This document shows positions 1 to 8,870 of a DNA stretch of 64,000 nucleotides, piece by piece. The stretch's first letter is position 1. Every line of letters starts with the position of its first letter. The position numbers and the translations under genes were made by a program. The notes beneath the pieces are model-generated. The model had not been told where the DNA came from, searched no databases, and saw only the letters and a list, made by a program, of their open reading frames with translations. Source of the DNA: Oscillatoria sp. SIO1A7 (GTDB lineage Bacteria > Cyanobacteriota > Cyanobacteriia > Cyanobacteriales > Laspinemataceae). The DNA is taken from NCBI GenBank assembly GCA_010672965.1, contig JAAHFN010000005.1, forward strand, positions 98,171 to 162,170, in the 5' to 3' direction.

Positions 1-1
1 T

Positions 2-58
2 CTTCGACTCCGCTCAGCCCGAACGTATAGTCGCCGTTCGGGCTGAGCGGAGTCGAAG
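2..58. repeat. perfect 23-bp inverted repeat
   Basis: Arms at 2-24 and 36-58 are exact reverse complements (CTTCGACTCCGCTCAGCCCG...), separated by an 11-nt loop. No T-run follows, so it looks more like a dispersed palindromic element than a terminator. Confidence 0.85.
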
Positions 59-130
59 CCCAGCAGCCTACGGATTGGTACATTATTAACTTGCAAGTCC
101 CCTACGCCTTATTTCGAGAGTTGCTCGTGA

Positions 131-187
131 TTCCCCACCGTTCCCACTCTTCCCACCCTTCCCACCCTTCCCACCCTTCCCACACTG
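131..187. repeat. short tandem repeat, 9-bp unit
   Basis: About six imperfect copies of TTCCCACCC. The reverse complement of the same motif recurs at 46.12-46.23 kb, so this is one of the window's STRR families. It lies in the leader of the first TPR gene. Confidence 0.8.
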
Positions 188-301
188 CCAATGGACCCTC
201 GTAGGCCAATTGAATTGTCAAGGCTGCACGCTATATATAGACTCAGAGATCTCCGAGCTTGTAAGTTCTGGGAAAAAAGGCAGATAGGAGGCAAAACAAG
301 A

Positions 302-1528
302 ATGGGTAGGGGGATTTGGAAGAGCTTTGTGGAGCTATTTGAGCAAGGAGAAAGCAAAGGTTCCCAAAAGAGCCAATATACAGATAGGGAACCAGAGGCA
401 AGCCCCGACCCGCCCCTGCCCCTGGAGGATAGCGATTACGAATTGCTGTTTGGGCAATTGGTCGAAGGGATAAGCCTGGGTTGGGATCGGGAGCGAGTAT
501 TAAAATATTTAGAGGATTTAGGGGGCGATCGCGGCAATCTGCAAACCTGGGCGGCTTGGCTCCAGCGCTTTGGTCAACCCTTGCTCGCCGCCCCCAAGCC
601 CGATTTACAGATCGCCAAGGTTATGGCGAAATTGGGACAATTGGATTGTGGGGAATTAAGCGAGATTGCCTCTAGCATTAGCGGTCAGTTGTTCGCAAAA
701 CAAGTAAAGCCGCCTGCACCCCCACCACCGTCACCCGCCGCTGTCCCTGAAAATGCCGAAGCTTGGTTCCAGCAAGGGAATCAGCTATTTGAAGCTTCTG
801 ACTTTGCTGGGGCCATAGCCTCCTATCAAAAAGCTATCGAACTTCAGGCAGACTATATGCCGGCTTGGCTCAATACGGGAATAGTGCAGTTGAATTTGCA
901 AAAATACCCCGAAGCCCTCGCGGCATTCGATCGCGCTCTAGAACTCAGATCGAGCGATGCAACGATTTGGTTTTATAGAGGCTGTACCCTATCGGTCTTA
1001 GAACGGCCCTCAGAGGCAATCGATGCTTATGAAAAATCCCTGCAACTCCAGCCCAATATGCCCCTGGCTTGGCAGCATCGAGGCTTGGATTTGCTCAAAC
1101 TCGAACGCTTAGAGGAAGCGGCGACATCTCACGAACAAGCGATCGCTCTTCAACCGAATTTTCCAGAAGCTTGGAGTTCTCGCGGTAACGCCTTATTCCA
1201 ACTGGGTCGGTACGAGGAGGCGATACAGTGCTACGACCGAGCAATTGAGTTAAAGCCCAATTACCCGGAAGCTTTATTTAATAGAGGACAGGTTCTTAGA
1301 ATTCAGCAGCGGCCAGAGACTGCGATCGCCTCTTTTGAGCAAATGCTCTCTCTAGAGCCTAATTTCTATCCGGCCTGGATAGAACGAGGTCTGGCCATGC
1401 AGGATAGCAACCGCCTAATGGAGGCGATCGCTTCTTTCGATCGCGCTCTAGCATTAAAGCCCGACGACCCGCAATTGATAGCCTTGCGCCAAGAAGCAAT
1501 TCGCCGCCAAGGAGAAAATACAGGATGA
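302..1528 (+). CDS. tetratricopeptide repeat protein (408 aa)
   Basis: Probable protein-protein interaction scaffold; specific partner unknown. Seven consecutive 34-residue TPR units fill the C-terminal two thirds, each with the W/Y-x-x-x-G...A-x-A/S...P pattern. The N-terminal ~130 residues form a separate domain shared with the next gene (both read like QxWAxWLxxFGQxLLxAPxPxLxIA). A frame-compatible start exists at 191, but ATG at 302 is preferred: it has AGGAGG at 286-291 and gives an N-terminus (MGRGIWKSF) matching that of the paralogue. No signal peptide or membrane segment. Followed by a paralogous TPR gene 225 bp downstream, so a tandem duplication is likely. Confidence 0.85.
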   Translation: MGRGIWKSFVELFEQGESKGSQKSQYTDREPEASPDPPLPLEDSDYELLFGQLVEGISLGWDRERVLKYLEDLGGDRGNLQTWAAWLQRFGQPLLAAPKPDLQIAKVMAKLGQLDCGELSEIASSISGQLFAKQVKPPAPPPPSPAAVPENAEAWFQQGNQLFEASDFAGAIASYQKAIELQADYMPAWLNTGIVQLNLQKYPEALAAFDRALELRSSDATIWFYRGCTLSVLERPSEAIDAYEKSLQLQPNMPLAWQHRGLDLLKLERLEEAATSHEQAIALQPNFPEAWSSRGNALFQLGRYEEAIQCYDRAIELKPNYPEALFNRGQVLRIQQRPETAIASFEQMLSLEPNFYPAWIERGLAMQDSNRLMEAIASFDRALALKPDDPQLIALRQEAIRRQGENTG

Positions 1529-1540
1529 AATATAGTAGGT

Positions 1541-1576
1541 ATTGGGCATTGGGCATTGGGCATTGGGCATTGGGCA
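1541..1576. repeat. heptanucleotide STRR (GGGCATT)n
   Basis: Five tandem copies of the 7-mer GGGCATT. The same heptamer recurs near 21.05, 52.11-52.18 and, complemented, 16.54 and 52.57-52.63 kb. Confidence 0.9.
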
Positions 1577-1753
1577 AGCATCGGGGGCATCCGAGGCTAT
1601 TAAGCTGTTACGCAGCATTTAAATCGGGTATTCTCGATCGCAACGCGCAGTCCCCGAGCCTTCCTTGCGGGCACTTCGGCCATTTATGAGCCCAACTCAT
1701 ACCCAATCTAAATGCGCGACAGCTTACCGGCCTATATCATACAGGAACGCACA

Positions 1754-2842
1754 ATGCTAAGGCAAATTTGGCAGCGTTGGTTTGGGGAAGAGCGACCCGA
1801 GAACCCGGGAACGCCAGATAACTCAAATAAAGAGAACCAAGAGACATATGGTGCCTATCGCGAAAATTTATTCGCTCAGGTTCTAGAGGCGGCGGATAAC
1901 GATTGGAATGAGCCTCAGCTCGAAGAATTATTAAGAAATCTGTCCGGCTTGATGACAGCAGAACAATGGGCAGAATGGTTGCGAGAGTACGGCCAAAAGC
2001 TGCTAGAAGCGCCGAATCCCAATTTGGAAATTGCGTCCAAATTGGTCAAGCTCAGTCAAGTCGGATGTGGTTTTGTCGGTGAGTTGGCAGGGGAAATTGG
2101 CAGGCAGCTTCTGGCAGCCGATCGCTCGATAGCGACTTCTAGCAGCCAACCCCTAGATCCAGAGACGGAAGCTTGGTTTGCTAAGGGAAATCAGCGTTTT
2201 AATGCAGGGTCTTTTGAGAAGGCGATCGCTTGTTGGGATAAGGCTATTGCTCTTAAAGATGATTTTCATCAAGCTTGGACTAACCGAGGATTAGCCCTTA
2301 ATTCCCTAGGGCGCTATCAAGAAGCTCTAGAAAGTTACGACCGAGCTTTGAGTATCGATCCAGAATTTTTTACTGCTTTGCTCGATCGCGGAGTGGCGCT
2401 GAAGAACTTGGGTCGCTACGAAGCTGCTTTGGCCTGCTACGAGCATGCTTTGACTCTGCAACCGAATTCTCACCTGGCTTTTGCGAACCGAGGAGTAGTC
2501 TTGGGCAAGCTGGGGCGGATTACAGAGTCTCTGGAAAGTTACGATCGCGCGATTTCAATCGAAAGCAAGCGAGCGAAAACCTGGGTATCCCGGGGGCAAA
2601 CGATGATGGATATTGAGTCTTATCTAGAGGCGATCGCTTCTTTCGACGAAGCCCTGGAACTCAAACCTCAAATGCAATCGGTCTGGATATTGCGGGGCAA
2701 AGCACTCTATAATATAGACCGCTTTGCCGAAGCTATTTTATCTTTTGATAAGGCTCTAGATCTCGGTTCAAATTCAGAGGCAGAAGAATATCGCCGAGAT
2801 GCCATAGAAATAATCAAAGAGCGATCGATGGGAATTTGGTAA
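1754..2842 (+). CDS. tetratricopeptide repeat protein (362 aa), paralogue of the previous gene
   Basis: Six TPR units after an N-terminal domain of ~130 residues that aligns with the upstream TPR gene (AEQWAEWLREYGQKLLEAPN against the equivalent WAAWLQRFGQPLLAAPK). Likely an adaptor protein; the role cannot be set from sequence. An upstream in-frame start at 1712 exists, but ATG at 1754 has an AGGAA ribosome-binding site at 1743-1747 and matches the paralogue's length. No signal peptide. TPR consensus positions are well kept, so the gene looks intact. Confidence 0.85.
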   Translation: MLRQIWQRWFGEERPENPGTPDNSNKENQETYGAYRENLFAQVLEAADNDWNEPQLEELLRNLSGLMTAEQWAEWLREYGQKLLEAPNPNLEIASKLVKLSQVGCGFVGELAGEIGRQLLAADRSIATSSSQPLDPETEAWFAKGNQRFNAGSFEKAIACWDKAIALKDDFHQAWTNRGLALNSLGRYQEALESYDRALSIDPEFFTALLDRGVALKNLGRYEAALACYEHALTLQPNSHLAFANRGVVLGKLGRITESLESYDRAISIESKRAKTWVSRGQTMMDIESYLEAIASFDEALELKPQMQSVWILRGKALYNIDRFAEAILSFDKALDLGSNSEAEEYRRDAIEIIKERSMGIW

Positions 2843-3157
2843 AAGTTTTTAGTTTTGAGTTTTTAGTTTTGAGTTTTAAATTTTGAGTTTTGAGTTTTTC
2901 GTTTTAAGTCTTCAATACCATTTCTATACGAAGATGCGCTTTATGGGCTATGCCCCAGAGGGCAGGCTATGCCCCAGAGGGCAGGCTACGCCTACCCCTA
3001 CGCCTACCCCTAAGACTCCGCGATCGCCCGAACGGCGGATTGCGTGCAGCTTCATAAAGAATTGGTTCAAAAAAAAGAGTATAAAGGCATTTTGGGGATA
3101 AGTGCTACAATCTTTAACATAACATATACAGCGGCGGGAGTCGATGGGACTAGGTTG
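2843..3157. repeat. intergenic repeats, no gene
   Basis: Contains AGTTTTGAGTTTTT-type tandem repeats (about 2845-2900), then two copies of the GGGCAGGCTATGCCCCAGA-type unit and CTACGCCTACCCC repeats (about 2945-3010). Any open frame here is made of repeat sequence; no coding evidence was found. Confidence 0.7.
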
Positions 3158-4447
3158 TCAAACATTCAGCACGCCATTAGCCTTTTTCACCTTGGATACC
3201 CAACCCCGGTTTAACTTGAGAACCTCTGCGTAAGGAATAGTAGTGTCCCTCAGAAGATCCGACGGTAGCAATGGAAACCACTGAGGGAAAAACTTATTCA
3301 TAGTTTTGGCCACAGCGCGCCTTAATAGAAACTCCATAAACAATAACTTAGATGAAGGAAAAGCATTGTCGGAAAGCTCCCACAAGGCACGAGCGTCTGC
3401 GAGCCGACGAGCGGTAAACTCGGGCAGAGCTTCTGCCAAATTATCCTCATATTCGTCCAAAAGAGCGTCTAAAATTGCTGCATCTTCCAAAGCTGCATTG
3501 CAACCCTGACCCAGAGAAGGGGAGACTCCATGAGCTGCATCCCCCATAATTAATACCCAATCCTCGTAATGGTAGCGATTGCAGCGAATTGTCAAAACGC
3601 TTGCTATGGGTCGCTCCAGCAAGGCTTCTATTTCTTCGTTTGGCATCAGCTTGCTCGCTTCTGGGAAATTGCGATCGAAAAATTCCCTCGCGCGATCGAC
3701 AGTTGTGAGACCAAGTATTTCATCGCTGTCCCGCTCAAAAATAATAGTACCGCTCCAGCTACCATCAGGTTGTGGCACCGCTATGATGCGACTGTCACTG
3801 TTGGATACCCAGACATGTATGCAGTCGGGTTGAAGCTCTGTTTCATTTTTGTCTTTAGGTAAATAGAGGCTCTTATAGTCATCTCGGAAGTATTTCTGCT
3901 CTAGCTCGAAACGACCAGCGTTCAGAAAAGAGTTTCTCACCGCCGAACGAGCCCCATCTGCACCAATTAGCAGATCGCAGTCAACGGCAAACTCTTCGGC
4001 AGAATCCTGTTTTTGGAATTTCACTTGCCTTGCTTTTAGATCTACTTGGGTGCATTGGCAGTCGAAGTGGATGTTAAATTGGCTGCTATCGTATTTTTCG
4101 ATTAGCTCGGATAGCAAGGCATTTGTTAAGCGGATGCGATCGATAGCTATTAGGGGCGTTTTGAAGGACAATAAGCTCTGTTTCCCTTTCGGTTGGTGTA
4201 ATATCGAGCTTTGCATCTTGGCTCCCTTAGCTTCGACTGCTTCGAGAAGACCATCAATTTTTCTTAAGGCATTTTTACCTCTGGTGCTGAGGCTGATGGG
4301 GAAACTCCTAGTATTAGACGGTGCCGCTAGCCGAGGATCGCCCAAGCGTTCGTAGATTTCGACTTGGTAGCGGTTTCCTCGACGCAGGAGATAGTGCGCT
4401 AATAGCAACCCAGAAGGCCCAGACCCTACTATAATTACTTTTTCCAT
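3158..4447 (-). CDS. FAD-dependent monooxygenase, kynurenine 3-monooxygenase-like
   Basis: Class A flavoprotein hydroxylase of the PHBH/UbiH fold. The N-terminal Rossmann fingerprint is GSGPSG near residue 8, the middle has the DG motif LLIGADGARSAVR, and the C-terminal half has the ribose-binding GDAAHGVSPSLGQG motif followed by EDA. Overall it resembles kynurenine 3-monooxygenase and other NAD(P)H-dependent aromatic hydroxylases, but the substrate cannot be assigned. Start taken at the Met directly before the FAD motif; an in-frame ATG at 4483 would add 12 residues and neither has a convincing Shine-Dalgarno. Downstream of a second, distantly related flavin monooxygenase on the same strand. 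Confidence 0.85.
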   Translation of the reverse strand: MEKVIIVGSGPSGLLLAHYLLRRGNRYQVEIYERLGDPRLAAPSNTRSFPISLSTRGKNALRKIDGLLEAVEAKGAKMQSSILHQPKGKQSLLSFKTPLIAIDRIRLTNALLSELIEKYDSSQFNIHFDCQCTQVDLKARQVKFQKQDSAEEFAVDCDLLIGADGARSAVRNSFLNAGRFELEQKYFRDDYKSLYLPKDKNETELQPDCIHVWVSNSDSRIIAVPQPDGSWSGTIIFERDSDEILGLTTVDRAREFFDRNFPEASKLMPNEEIEALLERPIASVLTIRCNRYHYEDWVLIMGDAAHGVSPSLGQGCNAALEDAAILDALLDEYEDNLAEALPEFTARRLADARALWELSDNAFPSSKLLFMEFLLRRAVAKTMNKFFPQWFPLLPSDLLRDTTIPYAEVLKLNRGWVSKVKKANGVLNV

Positions 4448-4587
4448 TTTGACTTTTGAAATTTCAATTAGGTTTTGAATCATACCATAAAAACTAATAT
4501 TTATGAAATAGATCTCATCTCTAATTTATTACCCAGATATGAGATCAATTTCGCAACCTCTATCTAGTGGTCTGTCTGGCTGAAAAT

Positions 4588-4696
4588 TGTAGGTTGGGTT
4601 GAGGAACGAAACAAGGGCGCAACGATTGGCATAGTTGGGTTTCGTTCCTCAACCCAACCTACAGTCATGCACAATTTTAGATTTGCCAATCCACTA
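4588..4696. repeat. dispersed palindromic element with 25-bp perfect arms
   Basis: Arms at 4588-4612 and 4639-4663 are perfect reverse complements (GTTTCGTTCCTCAACCCAAC...). The right arm is followed by a ~30-bp tail (CACAATTTTAGATTTGCCAA) ending in CCACTA, which recurs after a similar half-element at about 32.93-33.01 kb. It sits between the two FAD monooxygenase genes. Confidence 0.8.
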
Positions 4697-4699
4697 GAG

Positions 4700-5935
4700 C
4701 TAGCTAGCAAGAGTTTGGCCGATCGCATCACACTCGTACCTATAAAGCCATTCCTCAAATTCTTCGTTGCCTACCTTTGCCCGCTCTGCCACACCGCTAA
4801 AGTCTTCCTCAAAATATTTTTCGCTGTCAGGATCGTAGGAGCGCAAGCCTACAAAAGCACTGCGAGCTTGGATAATTTTCGTGCGTTCTATGCGAGCTGT
4901 CTCATAGCTAGCGATCGCGCTTTCCAAACTGGAGGCAGAACCAATGCATAAAGCCAGAATCCTCGCATCTTCAAAAGCTGTACTTGCTCCCTGGCCGAGA
5001 GATGGTGCCATCGGATGGGCTGCATCTCCCAAAAGCGTAACCCTGCCTTGGCTCCAGCTTGACACGGGCGGCCTATCCCATATCGGTCTTTCTACTATTG
5101 CTTCGGCATCAGTTGCCTCTATAATCTCTGGCACTGGAGATGCCCAACCAGCAAATTCTTGGCTAACGCGAGATTTAACTGCAGCCGCATTGCCAGAACT
5201 AGAGTCATCTGCAGACAAAGCTCCAGCGCTCCAAAATATATAGCCACCGCCAACATCAATAAGTGCAATGTTTTTGCCTTCCACTGCTGTCATTAGAATA
5301 ACTTCGTTGGCTCGGAGCAATTCGTGGCTGTACTGGATGACAGCACGCCAAGACATCCGACCCCCATAGCGAGGCGAACCATCGCCAATTAAGATTTGTC
5401 TGACTGCGGAGTTAATTCCGTCGGCTCCCACTAAAAAATCTGCCTCTGCTGTTTTTCCATTTTCAAAGTTTACCGTCACCCTGTCACGGTCTTGCTCGAA
5501 GCCAATACAGCGATGATTCAAGTGGATTATGTCCGGCGGCAGTGCTGATGCCAGTATTTCCTGCAAGCGCGACCACCGGATATTTAACATCGGCATACCG
5601 TATTTTTCCATTAATACGCTCTTATTTTGCAGAATTGTCTCCCCGCTTTTGTTCTGTAGGTTGATTATTTCGCCTTGGGAGCCTGCCTGTTTCAGTCTTG
5701 CTACTATACCAGGTTCGATTCCCTCTAAGGCTTTCAGCCCGTTCGGCAACAAGCTCAAACCCGCTCCCACTGGCCGCAGTTCTCTAGCTCGTTCGTATAT
5801 TTGGGCGTCGATGCCTTGTTTTCGCAGAGCGATCGCCGTAGCCAGACCGCCGATGCCGCCACCAGCGATCGCCACTTTCTTAACAACCGCTAACTTAGAT
5901 TTTTTTTCTTGTCGGGTTTCTTCTTGTTCGTTCAT
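4700..5935 (-). CDS. FAD-dependent monooxygenase (zeaxanthin epoxidase/salicylate hydroxylase-like)
   Basis: A second class A flavin monooxygenase. It carries GGGIGG near the N-terminus (after VKKVAIA), the DG motif FLVGADGINSAVRQ, and LLGDAAHPMAPSLGQG followed by STAFEDA, all at family-typical spacing. Likely uses NAD(P)H and O2 to hydroxylate or epoxidise a small or isoprenoid substrate; substrate unknown. Start set at the ATG preceded by GAGAAG; a start 18 nt further upstream is possible. The C-terminus reaches into the edge of a palindromic repeat. With the flanking monooxygenase and two methyltransferases it may form a small tailoring cassette. Confidence 0.85.
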   Translation of the reverse strand: MNEQEETRQEKKSKLAVVKKVAIAGGGIGGLATAIALRKQGIDAQIYERARELRPVGAGLSLLPNGLKALEGIEPGIVARLKQAGSQGEIINLQNKSGETILQNKSVLMEKYGMPMLNIRWSRLQEILASALPPDIIHLNHRCIGFEQDRDRVTVNFENGKTAEADFLVGADGINSAVRQILIGDGSPRYGGRMSWRAVIQYSHELLRANEVILMTAVEGKNIALIDVGGGYIFWSAGALSADDSSSGNAAAVKSRVSQEFAGWASPVPEIIEATDAEAIVERPIWDRPPVSSWSQGRVTLLGDAAHPMAPSLGQGASTAFEDARILALCIGSASSLESAIASYETARIERTKIIQARSAFVGLRSYDPDSEKYFEEDFSGVAERAKVGNEEFEEWLYRYECDAIGQTLAS

Positions 5936-5979
5936 ATTAGTTACTTCTCGCATCTAGATTTATAATTACCTTTGTCATC

Positions 5980-6236
5980 TATAGCAGTTCTCAAATTGAT
6001 ATAGTTTATTTAAATAAATAACAGTGAGACATTTATGTAGGGGCGATCGCGCGAAATCGCCCCTACATCTTCCGACCTTGCAGATAGATGGTGGTGTCTC
6101 ATCCTTATTTTAAATGACTATATTAGGTTTTTGGGGCGAAGCATCCCAGCAGGAGAATTACCGTTCTACAGCCTCGAAAAGTCTTGGCGATGCTATCGCC
6201 CCTTTTGCGCTTTACACTTGTTTGACAAACGCTATA
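5980..6236. repeat. composite of two MITE-like elements
   Basis: The outer ends match the TATAGCG...CGCTATA element (see 8219-8359): TATAGCAGTTCTC at 5980 and GACAAACGCTATA ending at 6236, in reverse orientation. Inside lies material resembling the TAGTCATTTCAA element of 8871-8975, including a TGTAGGGGCGAT palindrome at about 6036-6067. This looks like a nested insertion. The right terminal repeat contains the stop codon of the adjacent methyltransferase. Confidence 0.6.
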
Positions 6237-7050
6237 CTTTATTAGCTGTAACAAAAAAGCATCGACTAACGTCAGGAACCTCGCGGGGTGGAAATTGTAA
6301 GGTGAAGCGACCAAAATGTGCCCCTTCATCTCCCGGTTGAACTACCGATGCCTGCCAAGCATGTTCTGTAAATAACTTTTCTGGTTCGTCACAGCCATAA
6401 CGCCAAGATTTTTCTGGCAAATCGCCCAAATAAGATTGTGACCATTCAGTTACAGCCTCTTGAATTAGCTTAACATTTAGCAAGTCTGCACCTAAGCAAC
6501 TGCCGATCGCGCTCAATTCTGAAATAGTCTTAAGTAACAGATCGACCTCTGTCTCGTTCAAATAGTAGATAAGTCCTTCTAGCAGCCAGAGGGTCGGTTG
6601 TTCGGGTTGAAATCCTGTAGCTAAAAGTTGAGAAGACCAGGCTTGCCCGAGGTCGGCAGCGACGCAAATGCGCAATGCCTTAGCCGGACTATCTTGGAGA
6701 ATAGACTCTTTTTTCTGCAAAACCTCCAGTCGGTCCAGTTCGTAAAGGCGGGTTTCTGGAGGCCAGGGAAGGCGGAAAGCTCGCGTATCCATCCCGGCAC
6801 CGAGGATGACAATCTGCCCTATTTGAGATGCCGAGGAAACCATAAAATCATCAAAGAAGCGAGTCCGCACCTCTACATACCGTATGCCATACTCTTTTAG
6901 CTTTGGTTCGACCTGGGCAATAATTTCCGAACCCGCTAACTGCGCTGCATAGGGATCTTCAAAAAGGCGATCGGGCCTTTTTGTTTCTAAGGCTCTGATA
7001 GCAGCCATTAATTGGGAACTGCGAGAAACTATATCTTGAAGTTCAGACAT
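6232..7050 (-). CDS. class I SAM-dependent methyltransferase, leucine carboxyl methyltransferase-like family
   Basis: Around 272 residues with the LCM/Tcmp-type signature: VRTRFFDDF, then the SAM-binding loop VILGAGMDTRAFRLPW, the acidic YELDR motif and WLLEGLIYYL. In bacteria these enzymes usually O-methylate small molecules (polyketide or pigment pathways); the substrate here is unknown. The start is set at MSELQDIVSRSSQ because the downstream paralogue begins identically. Forms a tandem pair with the neighbouring methyltransferase (very similar along most of the length). The stop codon TAG falls inside the terminal inverted repeat of a MITE-like element, so the C-terminus may have been altered by insertion. 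Confidence 0.85.
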   Translation of the reverse strand: MSELQDIVSRSSQLMAAIRALETKRPDRLFEDPYAAQLAGSEIIAQVEPKLKEYGIRYVEVRTRFFDDFMVSSASQIGQIVILGAGMDTRAFRLPWPPETRLYELDRLEVLQKKESILQDSPAKALRICVAADLGQAWSSQLLATGFQPEQPTLWLLEGLIYYLNETEVDLLLKTISELSAIGSCLGADLLNVKLIQEAVTEWSQSYLGDLPEKSWRYGCDEPEKLFTEHAWQASVVQPGDEGAHFGRFTLQFPPREVPDVSRCFFVTANKV

Positions 7051-7135
7051 TATCTTTTTTGTTCGGTAGTATTGGTTCAATTTAATCGCGAGTGCAATAT
7101 CAGTATTGCGCTATATTATGAATTAATTTTTAGCC

Positions 7136-7942
7136 TTATACAGTTTTCTTAGTAGCTCTTACTAAAAAGCTCCGAGCAACGCCAGTAACCTCGCAGGGTG
7201 GTTTTTGGAACGTGAAACGACCAAAATGTGCCCCTTCATCCCCCGGTTCAATTACCGATGCTTTCCAACCATATTCGGCAAATAATTCTTCCGGTCTATC
7301 GCACCCATAACGCCAGCGTCTTGACAACTCGTTCCCAGCCTCTTGCAACATCTTAATATTTATCAAGTCTGTACCTAAGCTACTGCCGATCGCGCTCAAT
7401 TCTGAAATTTGATTTAGTAAACTATATACCTCTGTATCCTTGAGATAATATAAAAATCCTTCTAAGAGCCAGAGGGCAGGTTTTTCTGCTTGAAATCCTG
7501 CAGCTATAAGTTGAGAATACCATAGCTGTCCGAGGTTCGCAGCGACGCAAATGCGCTGGCACTTAGCCGGAGTATCTTGGAGAATAGACTCTTTTTTCTG
7601 CAAAACCTCCGGTCGGTCTAGTTCGTAAATGCAGGTTTCTGGATGCCAGGGAAGGCGGAAGGCTCGCGTATCCATCCCCGCACCTAGGATGACAATCTGG
7701 TTTATTGGAGATGCCAAGGAGAATAGGAAGTCATCAAAGAAGCGGGTACGCACAGCTGCAAATGGCCGACCCCGCTCGTCAGCGCCTTTTAGAATTGGTT
7801 TGACCTGGGCAATAATTTCGGCTCCAGCTAACCGTTCTGCATAGGGATCGTCAAACAGGCGATCTGGCCTTTTTGTTTCTAAGGCTCTGACAGCAGCCAT
7901 AAATTGGGAACTGCGAGAAACTATATCTTGAAGTTCGGACAT
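7136..7942 (-). CDS. class I SAM-dependent methyltransferase, tandem paralogue
   Basis: 268 residues, same family and N-terminus (MSELQDIVSRSSQ) as the adjacent gene, with VRTRFFDDF, VILGAGMDTRAFRLPW, YELDR and WLLEGFLYYL. Compared with its twin it lacks a short stretch near residue 215 (the TEWSQSYLGDLPEK region is shortened), which may affect substrate choice. The pair is separated by ~85 bp and reads in the same direction, consistent with co-transcription. Function inferred from family only: O-methylation of a small carboxyl or hydroxyl substrate. Confidence 0.85.
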   Translation of the reverse strand: MSELQDIVSRSSQFMAAVRALETKRPDRLFDDPYAERLAGAEIIAQVKPILKGADERGRPFAAVRTRFFDDFLFSLASPINQIVILGAGMDTRAFRLPWHPETCIYELDRPEVLQKKESILQDTPAKCQRICVAANLGQLWYSQLIAAGFQAEKPALWLLEGFLYYLKDTEVYSLLNQISELSAIGSSLGTDLINIKMLQEAGNELSRRWRYGCDRPEELFAEYGWKASVIEPGDEGAHFGRFTFQKPPCEVTGVARSFLVRATKKTV

Positions 7943-7969
7943 TATCTTTTTTCAGTAGCCTGGATTCAA

Positions 7970-8411
7970 TATAGCCGTAAGCAGTCAGCTGTCAGCAGTC
8001 AGCAAATGGCGAGAAGAGCCCGGAGCAGCGTAGCTCTTCTGCTAAGAGCGTGGCCGTGACTACCCCAGAACGCAAATATTAAGTTATCCTAATTTAATGT
8101 GCATAATGTTAGAATCGCGTTTATCGCTAAATTATAACCCAATTTACGCGATCGCAACGGAGGCAGTATAGCGCTACGCAGTAAGGTTAGGGCAATTTTA
8201 AGATAGGAAAGCTATAATTATAGCGTTTCTCAAATAAGTGTAATGAACGAAAACGTAGGGGCGACAGCATCAGAGCAACCATCTCGGCTGTAGAATGGGG
8301 ATTCTCGTATTGGGATGCTTCGCCCCAGACACCTCACATCAAGAGCGAGAAACGCTATAGCAAGACTTTGGGTGAAGGCTGACTGCTGACAGCTAATAGC
8401 TGACTGCTATA
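7970..8411. repeat. TATAGCAGTAAGC-family element(s), with nested MITE
   Basis: This 511-bp gap holds no gene. It starts with TATAGCCGTAAGCAGTCAGC and ends with CTGACTGCTATA, the ends of a repeat family seen about ten times in the window. An internal TATAGCGCTACGCAGTAAGG marks a second family end, and the MITE at 8219-8359 lies inside, suggesting sequential insertions. Confidence 0.65.
8219..8359. mobile_element. MITE-like element, 13-bp perfect TIRs
   Basis: 141 bp bounded by TATAGCGTTTCTC and GAGAAACGCTATA (perfect inverse complements). No ORF. Internal GTAGGGGCGACAGCATC and GGGATGCTTCGCCCCAGAC blocks are shared with copies at 29628-29778 (inverted), 41204-41356 and the composite at 5980-6236. 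Ends begin and finish with TA, as expected for IS630/Tc1-type non-autonomous elements (inference). Confidence 0.8.
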
Positions 8412-8453
8412 CAATATTGCCATTCCTGCGAGCAAGAGACTTGCTACCTTAAT

Positions 8454-8750
8454 ATGGATGTCAACATTAATGGCCCAAACGACTCCCTCGAAGGTTTACC
8501 CCGAGAAGCGAGGGTCAATCGACTAAGCTGTTTAATCGAAACCTTGCGCATTGCAGACGAAATCGCCAGCAAAGGCTACTTCATCACTAGCTCGGAACTG
8601 GCAGATCTGATGTATGTTAATGCCAGCGCCGTCACCAGTCGGGGAGAACAATGGCCCTGGCGCAACTGGATTGTTTCGCGGGTACGGCGCGAAGGCAATC
8701 AAATCCTCTGGCAGTTAGAGCGGGTGGATGAAGTAAATGAAGAAGTATAG
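8454..8750 (+). CDS. conserved small protein, possible winged-helix fold
   Basis: 98 residues, not assigned to a named family. The segment from ~20 to 90 (RLSCLIETLRIADEIASKGY followed by ITSSELADLM and RGEQWPWRNWIVSRVRREG) has the helix-turn-helix-like layout of a small DNA-binding or regulatory protein. Resembles proteins widely found in cyanobacteria, but no function is claimed. ATG start with no strong ribosome-binding site; flanked on both sides by repeat elements, so probably monocistronic. Confidence 0.7.
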   Translation: MDVNINGPNDSLEGLPREARVNRLSCLIETLRIADEIASKGYFITSSELADLMYVNASAVTSRGEQWPWRNWIVSRVRREGNQILWQLERVDEVNEEV

Positions 8751-8751
8751 C

Positions 8752-8870
8752 GGTCAGCGGTCAGCGGTCAGCTCAGAAGCTCCGCCCCTACCGGCAATTT
8801 TTAAGTATAGCTCTCAGCTCTCAGCTCTCAGCTCTCAGCTCAGAAGCTCCGCCCCTGCAGGCAATTTTTA
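8752..8870. repeat. STRR (CAGCGGT / CAGCTCT heptamers)
   Basis: Three copies of AGCGGTC and four of AGCTCTC, each followed by the same CAGAAGCTCCGCCCCT block (two direct copies ~60 bp apart). Begins immediately after the stop of the small gene. Confidence 0.8.
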
